The translations under genes and the position numbers were made by a program. The notes below the pieces were generated by a model, which made no database searches, was not told where the DNA came from, and worked only from the letters and a program-made list of their open reading frames with translations. This document shows, one piece after another, positions 1-8,594 of a stretch of DNA of 64,000 nucleotides (positions within the stretch are counted from its first letter, which is position 1; each line of letters begins with the position of its first letter). The stretch spans positions 1 to 64,000 of the forward strand of contig DRHF01000151.1 in the NCBI GenBank assembly GCA_011049715.1. The letters run 5' to 3'. The DNA is from Desulfobacterales bacterium (lineage in GTDB: Bacteria; Desulfobacterota; Desulfobacteria; Desulfobacterales; UBA2156).

Positions 1-222
1 ACAATGAGGCAATCAGTTTGAACCGGTATCCATAAAGTAATCACCGTGCACAGGCACGCGATGGTCTGGTTTCTTTTGTAATATCAGTTGCTTCTGAAAT
101 GATAACTCTTAAAAGGTTTTGTGCCGTTGTCAAAGCGCTCATCATTAATTTTTTCCAGAAAAATTTCTTTTTACCCTATGCCTGATGCAACTTTCCTTAA
201 AATATCTGGTATGAAACTTGAG
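1..222. repeat. Non-coding dispersed repeat, copy A (long form)
   Basis: Positions 1-77 and 164-222 match 8595-8730 with only scattered differences. The two blocks are adjacent in the second copy but separated by 94 bp here. The separating segment is bounded by the short direct repeat TTTCTTTT at about 70-77 and again at 164-171. That is the footprint expected of a slippage deletion in the other copy. The repeat includes a small hairpin, CGTGC-ACAG-GCACG, at about 46-59. No coding potential was recognised. The repeat may extend left of the window. Confidence 0.8.
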
Positions 223-411
223 TGATTATCTCTATGTTTAGTTTTGACTAATATTAATGATAAGGGTTGACTAATATGCATAAAGAGCTTAGGCTTTATC
301 AACAATTTATATTATTTCGATCGATGGCGCCCGTTTGGGATTTGTACCCGGTCCAATGAGTTGCCTCGAAGACACCAAAATAATTTTTATTTCAAGGGAG
401 GTCTTATAAAA
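223..411 (+). promoter_or_regulatory. Leader of the Fe3+ ABC operon with a direct repeat
   Basis: The 11-mer TTGACTAATAT occurs at 244-254 and again at 267-277. The 23-bp period places both copies on about the same helix face. It lies 135-170 bp upstream of the binding-protein start, so it could be a tandem regulator site or duplicated -35 elements. The surroundings are AT-rich (TTAATGATAA between the copies), but no convincing Fur box was found. Nothing else was recognised between 223 and 411. Confidence 0.35.
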
Positions 412-1416
412 ATGAGAAAATGGATTTTGTTTTTGGCAAGCCTGATTATCTTCCAAACATTAGAAATGGGTCTTGCTACGCTTACGCCGGCGGAGTCGCT
501 CATCCTCTATTCGGGAAGGACCGAGGAGCTGGTGGGGCCGATTATCGATCAGTTTACCAAAGCGACGAACATTGAGGTCCGTGTGCGCTACGGAAAGACC
601 ACCGGACTGGCCGCAACGATACTAGAGGAGGGCCGAAGGAGCCCGGCGGATGTCTTTTTTGCCCAGGATCCTGCAGGACTGGGCGCAGTGGAACATTTTT
701 TTGGCAAAATTCCCGGGGATATTCTCGATCGGGTCGAGCTTAGATTCCGCTCTCCCCGCGGCAAATGGGTGGGTATTTCAGGCCGCGCCCGCACCGTAGT
801 ATTCAACACCGAAAGGTTGAGGAAAACCGATCTGCCCGATGACATTTGGGGCTTTACCGATCCCAAGTGGAAGAACCGGATCGGATGGGCCCCTACAAAC
901 GGTTCCTTCCAGGCCATGGTTACGGCCATGCGAATTCTATGGGGAGAGGAAAAAACGTACCAATGGCTCAAAGGCGTTCATGCCAACAAGGCCAAAATAT
1001 ACCCCAAAAACACCCCGATAGTGGCAGCAGTCGGCGCCGGGGAGATCGACATCGGCTTTGTTAATCATTATTATCTACTGCGTTTCCTCAAAGAGCGGGG
1101 CGAATCTTTTCCCGCCCGGAACTATCATCTCAGAAATGGCGGTCCGGGTGCGATGGTCCTTGTGGCTGGGGCCGGCATCCTAGAAACCTCTCGAAACAAA
1201 AGCGCCGCCCAACGCTTTTTATCCTACCTTTTATCTTCCGGCGCCCAACAGTATTTTGCTGAAAAAACTTTTGAATATCCCGTGGTAGAGGGGGTCAAGA
1301 CACACAAGGCGTTGCTCCCCCTATCGAAAATCAAGAGCCCGAAGATTATGATGGCCGACATGGCCGACCTCAAGGGGACCCTTAAGCTGCTCAGAAAGGC
1401 GGAGGTACTCCCGTAA
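412..1416 (+). CDS. fbpA: Fe3+-type ABC transporter, periplasmic substrate-binding protein
   Basis: This is a family 1 extracellular solute-binding protein of the FbpA/FutA iron type, about 334 residues. It should capture ferric iron in the periplasm and deliver it to the permease encoded next. The ATG at 412 is chosen over an upstream TTG at 361 because AAGGGAGG lies just before it (394-401) and it opens directly into a Sec signal peptide (charged MRKW, then a hydrophobic core). The mature start (ILYSGRTEELV), the RSPADVFFAQD segment and the NHYYLLR segment, with adjacent tyrosines of the kind that bind iron in FbpA/FutA, support the family. Iron as substrate is inferred; other oxyanion or metal complexes are possible. 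The permease gene starts five bases downstream. Confidence 0.85.
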   Translation: MRKWILFLASLIIFQTLEMGLATLTPAESLILYSGRTEELVGPIIDQFTKATNIEVRVRYGKTTGLAATILEEGRRSPADVFFAQDPAGLGAVEHFFGKIPGDILDRVELRFRSPRGKWVGISGRARTVVFNTERLRKTDLPDDIWGFTDPKWKNRIGWAPTNGSFQAMVTAMRILWGEEKTYQWLKGVHANKAKIYPKNTPIVAAVGAGEIDIGFVNHYYLLRFLKERGESFPARNYHLRNGGPGAMVLVAGAGILETSRNKSAAQRFLSYLLSSGAQQYFAEKTFEYPVVEGVKTHKALLPLSKIKSPKIMMADMADLKGTLKLLRKAEVLP

Positions 1417-1421
1417 GACAA

Positions 1422-3035
1422 ATGAGACCGGTTAGCCAACTCAAAAAAGGCCTCCATGAGTTGAAATGGCAAGCCCATCGACCGCCTCCCGTCATTTGGA
1501 TACCTGCATTTTTAATCGGTGCGGCTGTGATCCTTCCGCATATTTACCTCGTTCTACGAGCCCTTGGCGCCGGGGAAGACTTGTGGGATCTCTTATTCCG
1601 CATTCGAACACTGCAAGTACTGGCCCGCACCTTACTCTTGATCATAGGGGTATCAGTGGTTTCAGTAGCTGTCGCTCTCCCTCTGGCCTGGTTGACTAAT
1701 CGGACAGATATGCCATTCCGGCGGTTGTGGGCGGTGTTAACCGCACTACCTCTGGTAATCCCTAGCTACGTGGCTGGATTCATTGTCGTTGCCGCCTTGG
1801 GCCCCAGAGGGATGCTCCAGCGTCTACTTGAAGGGCCGTTTGGGGTGTTGCGGCTACCCGAGATTTACGGCTTCCCGGGTGCTCTGCTTACGATTGTCCT
1901 CGTCAGCTACCCCCTGGTGTTGATTAATCTTCGAGCATCTTTACGGGGAATCGATCCACTCCTGGAGGAGGCTTCTCGAAGCTTGGGACAGGGCCAGTGG
2001 TCGACCTTCCGACACGTCGTACTGCCCCAGCTCCGCCCGGCCATCGCTTCCGGTGCTCTGCTGGTGGCGCTTTATACACTGAGAGATTTTGGAGCGGTAT
2101 CGCTTCTTCGTTATGAGACCTTTACCTGGGCGATATACCTTCAGTACGAATCCTCTTTTGACAGAACAATGGCGGCCGGTCTGTCGATGGTCTTGATTGG
2201 CGTCGCCCTGACTATTCTGTTTATTGAAGCGATGGTCCGCGGCAAAGGTCAATATTATCGCAGTTCGAGCGGGTCGAGGAGACCCCCGGCTCCCGTGCGG
2301 CTGGGGAGATGGCGGTGGCCGGCATTTTCTTTTTGTGCCATGGTGTCGTTGATCGCCTTATTTATTCCGATTGCCGTTCTGCTTTACTGGCTTATCGAGG
2401 GCGTATCGAGGGGAGAACCCTTCCACTTGGTGTGGGGGCTGGCCATCAATTCGGTCTACGCTTCGCTTCTGGCTGCCGGGGTGGCGGTACTCTTCAGCTT
2501 GCCGGTGGCAGTCCTTGCAGTCCGTTACCCGGGACGAATCAGCTCCTTTGTGGAGCGCTCGACCTATATCGGCTTTGGCCTGCCGGGCATTGTCGTTGCC
2601 CTTGCTTTGGTTTTCTTCGGGGCACATTACGCCGGGCCTCTTTACCAGACCCTTTGGCTCCTCATCTTTGCCTATGTGATTCTTTTCCTGCCCCAGGCAG
2701 TTGGCGCCACCCGTGGATCCCTGATTCAAATTAGCCCGCGGATAGAGGAAGCTGCCCGAAGCCTTGGACGCAAATCTTGGCAAATTTTAGTCACCATTAC
2801 GCTGCCTCTGGTTCGCTCCGGCTTGCTGGCCGGGGCGGTTCTTATCTTCTTCAGCACCATGAAAGAGTTGCCGGCCACTTTGATCCTCAGCCCCATCGGC
2901 TTTAAGACCCTTGCGATCTCGATATGGTCGGCCACTTCAGAAGCCTTTTTCACACGGGCCGCAGCACCTGCCCTATTGTTGATCATTACCTCGGCCGTGT
3001 CCATGGCCTTCCTGAATATCGGAGAACGGAGGTGA
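1422..3035 (+). CDS. fbpB: Fe3+-type ABC transporter, fused permease
   Basis: This inner-membrane permease of the FbpB/SfuB type has about 537 residues and carries two binding-protein-dependent transport domains in tandem, so one chain forms the whole channel. Each half has an EAA loop that contacts the ATPase: EEASRSLGQGQWSTFRHVVLP in the first half and EEAARSLGRKSWQILV in the second. About a dozen hydrophobic segments are visible. The gene starts just after the binding-protein stop, with GGAGG at 1401-1405 inside the end of that gene. It is followed almost without a gap by the ATPase gene, so the three genes form an operon. Length and two-domain layout are normal for the family. Confidence 0.87.
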   Translation: MRPVSQLKKGLHELKWQAHRPPPVIWIPAFLIGAAVILPHIYLVLRALGAGEDLWDLLFRIRTLQVLARTLLLIIGVSVVSVAVALPLAWLTNRTDMPFRRLWAVLTALPLVIPSYVAGFIVVAALGPRGMLQRLLEGPFGVLRLPEIYGFPGALLTIVLVSYPLVLINLRASLRGIDPLLEEASRSLGQGQWSTFRHVVLPQLRPAIASGALLVALYTLRDFGAVSLLRYETFTWAIYLQYESSFDRTMAAGLSMVLIGVALTILFIEAMVRGKGQYYRSSSGSRRPPAPVRLGRWRWPAFSFCAMVSLIALFIPIAVLLYWLIEGVSRGEPFHLVWGLAINSVYASLLAAGVAVLFSLPVAVLAVRYPGRISSFVERSTYIGFGLPGIVVALALVFFGAHYAGPLYQTLWLLIFAYVILFLPQAVGATRGSLIQISPRIEEAARSLGRKSWQILVTITLPLVRSGLLAGAVLIFFSTMKELPATLILSPIGFKTLAISIWSATSEAFFTRAAAPALLLIITSAVSMAFLNIGERR

Positions 3036-3036
3036 A

Positions 3037-4134
3037 GTGAATACGGAAACAAAAACGGACAAGCCACTGGTGGTGTCCCTGCGAGGGGTTTCAAAGACCT
3101 ATGGCGACACCCGGGTGATTGAAAAGGTATCTTTCGAGATCAAACAAGGAGAGATTTTGGCTCTTCTTGGGCCTTCGGGTTGTGGAAAGACCACAACCTT
3201 GCGGCTTATCGCCGGTTTTGAGCAGCCCGATGAAGGGACGATCTACATTCAGGGAACAGAGGCTGCCAGCCCCGACTTTTCAATGCCGCCGGAGCAAAGG
3301 TCGGTCGGTATGATGTTTCAGGAATATGCCCTCTTCCCCCACATGACGGTGCCGGAAAATGTCGTTTACGGATTAAAGGGTATGGAGCGATGGCAACAAA
3401 AAAAGGTGCTGGCGGGGATGCTTGAACTCGTGGATATGGAGGGGTACGAGGATCGCTACCCGCACCAACTCTCCGGTGGTGAGCAACAGCGTGTGGCGGT
3501 AGCCAGAGCACTGGCGCCCTGCCCCGCCGCCCTGCTTCTCGACGAACCCTTCTCAAATCTAGATGCCGATCTGCGTGCCCAGATGAGGTCGGAGGTGCTC
3601 TCGATCCTTCGCCGGGCCGGGACAACCGCTATTCTTGTGACCCACGACCAGGAAGAGGCCTTTATTCTTGCAGACAGGGTCGGTGTCCTCAACCAAGGGC
3701 GGCTCGAACAACTGGGCACCCCTGAAGACATCTATCACCGACCCCGGACTCCTTTTGTGGCCAGGTTCGTCGGTCAGGCCGACTTTCTCATCGCCGTCGT
3801 CAAAGATGGCCAGGTAGAAACCGAACTGGGCTCCTTTTATGTTGATGAACCGATACACCACCGCAGATTGAGGGTCATGATCCGGCCCGATGACATCGAT
3901 TTCGTCATCGATAATCAAGGCAAAGCGACGATCGTCAACAGGGAGTTTTTGGGCTCTGAAAATCTTTACAACATCCGGCTCGGATCGGGTGAGATGGTCC
4001 GAAGCAGCCAACCCTCTACATCGATCTATCCCATCGATCAAAAGGTGCATATCACGGCCAACCTCGACCATGTGGTCGTTTTTCCCTACGACGAGACAGA
4101 AGATGATTCGGGAGGAAAAGATGCCGATTTTTAG
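3037..4134 (+). CDS. fbpC: Fe3+-type ABC transporter, ATP-binding protein
   Basis: This 365-residue ATPase of the FbpC/PotA class should power the importer formed with the two preceding gene products. Walker A (GPSGCGKTT), signature (LSGGEQQRV), Walker B (LLLDEPF) and switch His (LVTHDQEEA) are all intact. A C-terminal regulatory region from about residue 240 contains the IRPDDIDF segment seen in FbpC-type proteins. The start is taken as GTG at 3037, one base after the permease stop, with ACGGAGGTGA overlapping that stop. Its last 14 bases overlap the NapD-like gene, which indicates translational coupling. Confidence 0.88.
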   Translation: MNTETKTDKPLVVSLRGVSKTYGDTRVIEKVSFEIKQGEILALLGPSGCGKTTTLRLIAGFEQPDEGTIYIQGTEAASPDFSMPPEQRSVGMMFQEYALFPHMTVPENVVYGLKGMERWQQKKVLAGMLELVDMEGYEDRYPHQLSGGEQQRVAVARALAPCPAALLLDEPFSNLDADLRAQMRSEVLSILRRAGTTAILVTHDQEEAFILADRVGVLNQGRLEQLGTPEDIYHRPRTPFVARFVGQADFLIAVVKDGQVETELGSFYVDEPIHHRRLRVMIRPDDIDFVIDNQGKATIVNREFLGSENLYNIRLGSGEMVRSSQPSTSIYPIDQKVHITANLDHVVVFPYDETEDDSGGKDADF

Positions 4135-4366
4135 CTATCTGGCATATCCTGTCCAAGGTGTAAAGGATGAACTTCTCAAAGATCTTAATGCCCTCGACCA
4201 CTGCGAGGCAATGGCTGCGGAAAACGAAGAGATCCTGATCCTTGTGACCGATACACCGGATGAGAAATGTGAAAACGCATTAAAGAAAAAGCTTGAAGGA
4301 TTAAAATCATTGCAATCTCTCAGCATGACGTTTGGCCATGTTGATAAGGGATTAAACGAAAAATAA
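4121..4366 (+). CDS. NapD-like small protein
   Basis: This 81-residue protein resembles NapD, the small ferredoxin-fold chaperone that binds the Tat signal peptide of periplasmic nitrate reductase. Aligned features are an N-terminal strand (IFSYLAYPVQG), LNALDHCEAM matching the LNAFPGCEV region of E. coli NapD, the acidic strand EILILV, and a final SLSMTFGHVD strand. The ATG at 4121 follows GGAGGAAAAG and overlaps the ATPase gene by 14 bases. No nitrate reductase or other molybdoenzyme is adjacent, so the client is unknown. The assignment is by my reading of short similarity. It could instead be an unrelated ferredoxin-fold accessory of the importer. Confidence 0.6.
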   Translation: MPIFSYLAYPVQGVKDELLKDLNALDHCEAMAAENEEILILVTDTPDEKCENALKKKLEGLKSLQSLSMTFGHVDKGLNEK

Positions 4367-4532
4367 TCATTCAAATCGAATCCGCTCCTTTCGATCTATC
4401 GACAATGAAAACCTTTAAAACCCAAGAAGATACGGCTTCTCTCCTCCAAGAGGGGCGAGAATTTTATCAAAAAGTTCGTATATTTTGTTCATAAATCGCT
4501 CCGTTTGTGCCATCTTGTTTTTTTTTGGTTTG

Positions 4533-4561
4533 TTGACAACTTACTAAATTCATAGTACATA
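4533..4561 (+). promoter_or_regulatory. Weak sigma70-like promoter candidate upstream of the GNAT gene
   Basis: A perfect -35 hexamer TTGACA (4533-4538) is followed after 17 bases by TACATA, a poor -10 match. It lies about 45 bp before the GNAT start in an AT-rich 240-bp gap (4367-4606) that otherwise shows only a minor hairpin near 4420-4435. Confidence 0.3.
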
Positions 4562-4606
4562 TTTAACAAATAAACGTATATTTTACCTATATAGAAAGAT
4601 TTTTTC

Positions 4607-5125
4607 ATGATCAGGAGATGTTTGGACAACGAATTTGACACGATTTATGAAATCATTAACGATGGGGCCAAGGCCTACAAGGGTGTAATCCCAGATGACC
4701 GGTGGCATGAGCCATATATGTCCAGGAGTGAGCTGCAACAGCAAATCAAAGAAGGCGTTGATTTCTGGGGATTCGATGAGAATGGAACGCTTTGCGGGGT
4801 GATGGGCATCCAGCAAATGGGGGACGTGACGTTGATACGACACGCCTATGTTTGCACAAGTGAACAAAGACGCGGGATTGGCGGGCAACTGCTTAAACTG
4901 CTTCGAGAACAAAGTGACAAACCGTTTCTGATCGGAATGTGGATGGAGGCAACATGGGCAATCAAATTCTACGAAAAGCATGGGTTTCAACAGATTCCAA
5001 AAGACCGGATCTCTGATTTGCTAGAAAAGTACTGGTCAATTCCAAAGAGACAAGTTGAAACTTCAACGGTTCTGGCAGATGATAAATGGTTTAAAACCGA
5101 AAAGAGAGACAACAATCGGCTTTAG
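4607..5125 (+). CDS. GNAT-family N-acetyltransferase
   Basis: This 172-residue acetyl-CoA-dependent acyltransferase has an N-terminal half MIRRCLDNEFDTIYEIIND typical of small GNAT enzymes. The acetyl-CoA loop EQRRGIGGQLLKLL (Q/RxxGxG/A) follows, then WAIKFYEKHGFQ, the usual motif B of the fold. The acceptor substrate cannot be told from sequence. No strong ribosome-binding site precedes the ATG. The stop codon is nine bases before a D-2-hydroxyacid dehydrogenase gene, so the two are probably co-transcribed. Confidence 0.82.
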   Translation: MIRRCLDNEFDTIYEIINDGAKAYKGVIPDDRWHEPYMSRSELQQQIKEGVDFWGFDENGTLCGVMGIQQMGDVTLIRHAYVCTSEQRRGIGGQLLKLLREQSDKPFLIGMWMEATWAIKFYEKHGFQQIPKDRISDLLEKYWSIPKRQVETSTVLADDKWFKTEKRDNNRL

Positions 5126-5134
5126 GGACGATCG

Positions 5135-6073
5135 ATGAACCGGTTACTTGTACTGACCGAAGATAATGACGACTACGGCAAATTACTCAAAAGGAGGAGA
5201 CTCCCCGACATTGAAATCGTCACCGCTTCTGATGAAGAGCATGTCCGGGAATCGATCCGGCGTTCTAACATTATTCTGGGTGAACCCGACAGGGTTGCAA
5301 AAGTCCTGGATCAGGCGAAATGTTTGCAATGGGTACAGTCGACCTTTGCCGGTGTTGAACCCCTTTGTGAAGAGAACCTTCGTCGAGACTATGTTCTGAC
5401 AGGAGTCAAAGACGTATTCGGTCCCCTGATGAATCAGTATGTCTTTGGCTACATCCTTTCCCTCGAACGCCATCTGTTCGAAACCAGGCAAAATCAGGAA
5501 AACAGAGCATGGATCCATATTCCCTATCGAAGTCTGGCGGGATTGACCCTCGGCATCTGTGGCCTGGGTTCAATAGGAAAACATGTGGCCCAAACAGCCT
5601 CACATTTCGGCATGCGGGTAGTTGCCTACAAAAAGACCTCTGAAGAGCTCCCGTATCTCGAGCGTGTTTACACCGGTTCATCGTTTGAGGAATTCCTCGG
5701 AATTTTAGACTACCTGGTTCTGGTGCTGCCCCATACGGTCGAAACAACCGACCTGATCAATTCCAAAACCCTGGAGAAGATGAAGGCTTCGGCGGTACTG
5801 ATTAATATCGGTCGCGGTAACGTTATAGTGGAGCCCGACCTTGTTCGTGCGCTCAAGGGTCGCGTAATTCGCGCGGCCGTGCTTGATGTTTTCAAGGAGG
5901 AACCGCTTGCCGCCGACAGCGCGCTTTGGGCGCTTCCAAACGCATTTATTACGCCCCACAACGCTGCGGTCAGTTTCCCACGGGAAATTGTTCGAATTTT
6001 TTATGACAACTACCAGCGGTTTCTTGCAAAGCAGACCTTGCAATATGTGATCGATTTTAAAAAAGGGTACTGA
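5135..6073 (+). CDS. D-2-hydroxyacid dehydrogenase, NAD(P)-dependent
   Basis: This 312-residue oxidoreductase is of the glyoxylate/hydroxypyruvate reductase (GhrA-like) branch, interconverting a 2-oxoacid and a D-2-hydroxyacid in the cytoplasm. The Rossmann motif GICGLGSIG is near residue 140. The catalytic triad is visible as Arg in INIGRGNVIVE, Glu in DVFKEEPL and His in ITPHNAAVS. AGGGA overlapping the upstream stop serves as ribosome-binding site. The substrate is not predictable from the sequence. Confidence 0.85.
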   Translation: MNRLLVLTEDNDDYGKLLKRRRLPDIEIVTASDEEHVRESIRRSNIILGEPDRVAKVLDQAKCLQWVQSTFAGVEPLCEENLRRDYVLTGVKDVFGPLMNQYVFGYILSLERHLFETRQNQENRAWIHIPYRSLAGLTLGICGLGSIGKHVAQTASHFGMRVVAYKKTSEELPYLERVYTGSSFEEFLGILDYLVLVLPHTVETTDLINSKTLEKMKASAVLINIGRGNVIVEPDLVRALKGRVIRAAVLDVFKEEPLAADSALWALPNAFITPHNAAVSFPREIVRIFYDNYQRFLAKQTLQYVIDFKKGY

Positions 6074-6124
6074 AACCGGCGATTCTGACTATCTTCATAG
6101 ACCGGGTGAATCAAAGGAGCAATC

Positions 6125-6508
6125 ATGTCATCGAACAAAATGAAGAAAAATATCAAGGAACTGGACCGAATCGTTGCCGGGGCTCGCCGGGATCGTGAGC
6201 TGCGGGAACAGACCTATCGGGAGAGGGCCCTTAAAATTTTTCCCGAGGTTTGTGCACGGTGTGGGCGTGAATTTGCCGGTAAAAAACTTCGAGAGTTGAC
6301 GGTCCATCACAGGGACCACAACCACGACAACAATCCGCCCGACGGCAGCAATTGGGAACTCCTCTGTATCTACTGCCACGACAATGAGCATTCACGCAAT
6401 ATAGATGCCTCAGAATACAGTGAGGTAGCCCCGGGCGACGAACAGGGATCGACCGCTACCTACAAACCGTTTGCCGGTCTTGACGCCCTGCTGAAGGAAA
6501 AAGAATAA
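6125..6508 (+). CDS. YajD-type HNH nuclease family protein
   Basis: This 127-residue protein has the compact HNH fold of the YajD family: CARCGREF as first zinc knuckle, TVHHRDHNHDNNPPDGSNWELLC as the core with the His pair and Asn, and CIYCHDNEH as second knuckle. Charged, helix-forming residues precede the domain and a low-complexity acidic tail follows. AAGGAG lies six bases before the ATG. Homologues are common housekeeping proteins of uncertain role; nuclease activity is inferred from the fold. It is not part of a recognisable defence or phage module. Confidence 0.8.
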   Translation: MSSNKMKKNIKELDRIVAGARRDRELREQTYRERALKIFPEVCARCGREFAGKKLRELTVHHRDHNHDNNPPDGSNWELLCIYCHDNEHSRNIDASEYSEVAPGDEQGSTATYKPFAGLDALLKEKE

Positions 6509-6641
6509 CCTGTCAGAACCTATCGCCGGTCTATTCTGGAATTCCAGCGCAAAAATGAAAATAACTGCATTTCCGCATGGACGCTTAACACGCCGCCAGA
6601 TCTTGTAACGATCGAAAATATTACGGATAAAACCGATAACG

Positions 6642-7055
6642 ATGCTGAAAATATCAAACCATGTAACCGTTCCCCTCACAGATATAAAAATACTTCCGAT
6701 TCGTGCGATGGGTCCGGGCGGACAAAACGTCAACAAGGTTTCATCAGCTGTTCATTTGCGTTTCGATATTAAAGCAGCATCGTTGCCTGATACTTATAAA
6801 GAAAAACTATTGAAGTTAAACGATCAACGCATTTCAAAAGACGGCGTGGTTGTTATAAAGGCACAAAAATATCGGAGCCGGGAGAAAAATATAGAAGAGG
6901 CACTTACGCGGTTGCAAGCGTTGATCAAGCGGGTATCGATTGCGCCTAAAATACGGAAAGGGACCCGGCCGACAAAAGGATCGAAGCAGAAACGATTGGA
7001 CCATAAAAAAAAGCGAGGAAAACTGAAAACGTTAAGAGGAAAGGTTGATGATTAA
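6642..7055 (+). CDS. arfB: Alternative ribosome-rescue factor / peptidyl-tRNA hydrolase ArfB
   Basis: This 137-residue protein is of the ArfB (YaeJ) family, which releases peptides from ribosomes stalled on non-stop mRNA. The catalytic loop GPGGQNVNKVSSAVHLRFD carries the GGQ tripeptide. The C-terminal tail is very rich in Lys and Arg (KGTRPTKGSKQKRLDHKKKRGK), as needed for insertion into the empty mRNA channel. Length is close to the 140 residues of E. coli ArfB. The basic tail and short length argue against a true release factor 1 or 2. Confidence 0.9.
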   Translation: MLKISNHVTVPLTDIKILPIRAMGPGGQNVNKVSSAVHLRFDIKAASLPDTYKEKLLKLNDQRISKDGVVVIKAQKYRSREKNIEEALTRLQALIKRVSIAPKIRKGTRPTKGSKQKRLDHKKKRGKLKTLRGKVDD

Positions 7056-7129
7056 AAACGGGGTTTTGGATACGGGGAGCGGGTTTCAAACGATTTTCCC
7101 TGCCAAAGGTTTCCGGCGGCGGATTGACC

Positions 7130-7234
7130 ATGGGAAAGACCAAAGATTATCAAATCGATCTAAAACCCGGAAAATATCTGTATTCGTGTCCGCTAAACCC
7201 GACGCCCGACTATCCCCTCATTGTGGAAAAATAA
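7130..7234 (+). pseudogene. Orphan C-terminal fragment, cupredoxin-like
   Basis: A 34-codon frame reads ...DYQIDLKPGKYLYSCPLNPTP..., which resembles the last strands of a small cupredoxin-type or secreted beta protein. The frame is open upstream to about 7051, but no credible start or ribosome-binding site exists and it overlaps the end of arfB. I read it as a remnant or a chance frame. It lies in the gap between arfB and the convergent dehydrogenase gene. Confidence 0.25.
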
Positions 7235-7249
7235 AGAGCGTCCTCGGGT

Positions 7250-7282
7250 AAAAAAGAAAAGACGATCCGATCAGCACGGATC
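7250..7282 (-). terminator. Intrinsic terminator of the minus-strand dehydrogenase gene
   Basis: Read on the minus strand, GATCCG-TGCTGAT-CGGATC forms a 6-bp stem with a 7-base loop (7264-7282), followed by GTCTTTTCTTTTTT (7250-7263). The stem overlaps the last codons and stop of the 3-hydroxyisobutyrate-dehydrogenase-type gene. Confidence 0.7.
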
Positions 7283-8152
7283 TATCCCGGATTGCTCACG
7301 AATCATACGGGCCATGGCAGATACATCTTCATCTCCAAACCCCCGCCCGATCAGTCCGTTTTCAATTTGATCGACCAGGGCAGCCAGCGGTAGGACGACA
7401 CCGAGTTCCCTTGCAGCCTCCAGGGCGATACGCAGGTCTTTGTGGTGCAGCTTTACCCGGAAGCCCAGAGGGTAATCGTTAGCGATCATATTTCCAGCCC
7501 TGTTGGTTAAGACCCAGGAAGCGGCAGCGCCTCCGCCTATCGCCTGGACAACCTTTTTCATATCCAGGCCGGCCTTTAGACCCAGAGCTACCCCCTCTGC
7601 CACGCTCAAATAACCACCTGCAATGATAGTTTGATTGATCGCCTTTGTGATCTGACCTGCCCCGATCGGTCCGACATGCGTTATTGTTTTTCCCATGGTT
7701 TCAAGGACCGGCCTTGCCTTTTCCACATCCTCCGGGTCACCCCCGATCATGATCGCCAGGGTTCCATTCTCGGCGCCTTCAGAGCCGCCGGAAACCGGTG
7801 CGTCTATCATTCTTACACCTCTGCTTTCCAGATTTTTGGCCATTTTTCGTGTCGCTTTGGGGCTGATTGTTGACATATCAACCACAATCGAACCGGATTG
7901 TGCGCCCTGAATCACTCCATTTTCTCCCAGAATGACTTCCTCAACATCAGGAGTATCGCTGACACAGACAATGATGACCTCGGCTTTTGCAGCCGCTTCT
8001 TTTGGCGATTCCGCCCGTTTTGCCCCAGCCTTGACAACAACCGCTTCCTTTCCCTTGGTCCTGTTGTAAACCGTTAGGGCATGGCCTTTTTTCAAAATAT
8101 TTATGGCCATGGAGGCTCCCATCGTCCCCATTCCGATAAACGCAACTTTCAT
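7271..8152 (-). CDS. 3-hydroxyisobutyrate dehydrogenase-family NAD(P)-dependent oxidoreductase
   Basis: This 293-residue beta-hydroxyacid dehydrogenase has the N-terminal Rossmann motif GMGTMGASMA. The substrate-binding segment DAPVSGGSEGAENGTL follows, then the catalytic lysine region GAGQITKAINQ and a C-terminal all-alpha domain. The family includes 3-hydroxyisobutyrate dehydrogenase, tartronate semialdehyde reductase (GarR) and glyoxylate/succinic semialdehyde reductases; residue patterns do not let me choose. AAAGGAG lies about eight bases before the ATG. It is a single gene with its own terminator. Confidence 0.85.
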   Translation of the reverse strand: MKVAFIGMGTMGASMAINILKKGHALTVYNRTKGKEAVVVKAGAKRAESPKEAAAKAEVIIVCVSDTPDVEEVILGENGVIQGAQSGSIVVDMSTISPKATRKMAKNLESRGVRMIDAPVSGGSEGAENGTLAIMIGGDPEDVEKARPVLETMGKTITHVGPIGAGQITKAINQTIIAGGYLSVAEGVALGLKAGLDMKKVVQAIGGGAAASWVLTNRAGNMIANDYPLGFRVKLHHKDLRIALEAARELGVVLPLAALVDQIENGLIGRGFGDEDVSAMARMIREQSGIDPC

Positions 8153-8594
8153 TTTTTTCTCCTTTTATGCTAAAGTTCAGATTTAAAAGCCTGGTTTTGA
8201 TATGATTTCCAGACAGCAAAATATGGCTTCAATTGAGGTATGAATCAAACAGATGCCCCAAAATGGTCATTTAGAGAGCAATATGATCTTTTTACGAATT
8301 CATCAAATATATCCTTTAGAAAAAGCACCTGCAGATGGCAAGAGCAAGTTGATAATTTTTTCGAATTTTTCACGCGCCCGAATGACATTCAACTATTTCT
8401 CCCGCCGTTAGCTTGAAGCAAATGTCGATGGCAAAGGCTTTTTACCAGAATATTAAATCTATTTTCAATTTTGTGACTTTGTTATTTTATTTTACGTATT
8501 ATTTTACTCAAAAGAGTCTTTATCCTCAAGTTCCGTACCCCCAATAGGGCACGGTGTCGCATCTGGTGTGGGGTGAATAAAATTTTTTGGAAAA

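Noticed and set aside
3559-4071. 170-codon minus-strand open frame
   Set aside because: Antisense to the ABC ATPase gene, whose motifs are intact.
6125-6508. HNH protein as part of a restriction or defence system
   Set aside because: It is a small YajD-type protein with no methylase, helicase or phage gene nearby.
7045-7251. 68-codon plus-strand frame overlapping the end of arfB
   Set aside because: Basic, low-complexity translation with no family resemblance; another frame in the same place looks more protein-like, so this one is not called.
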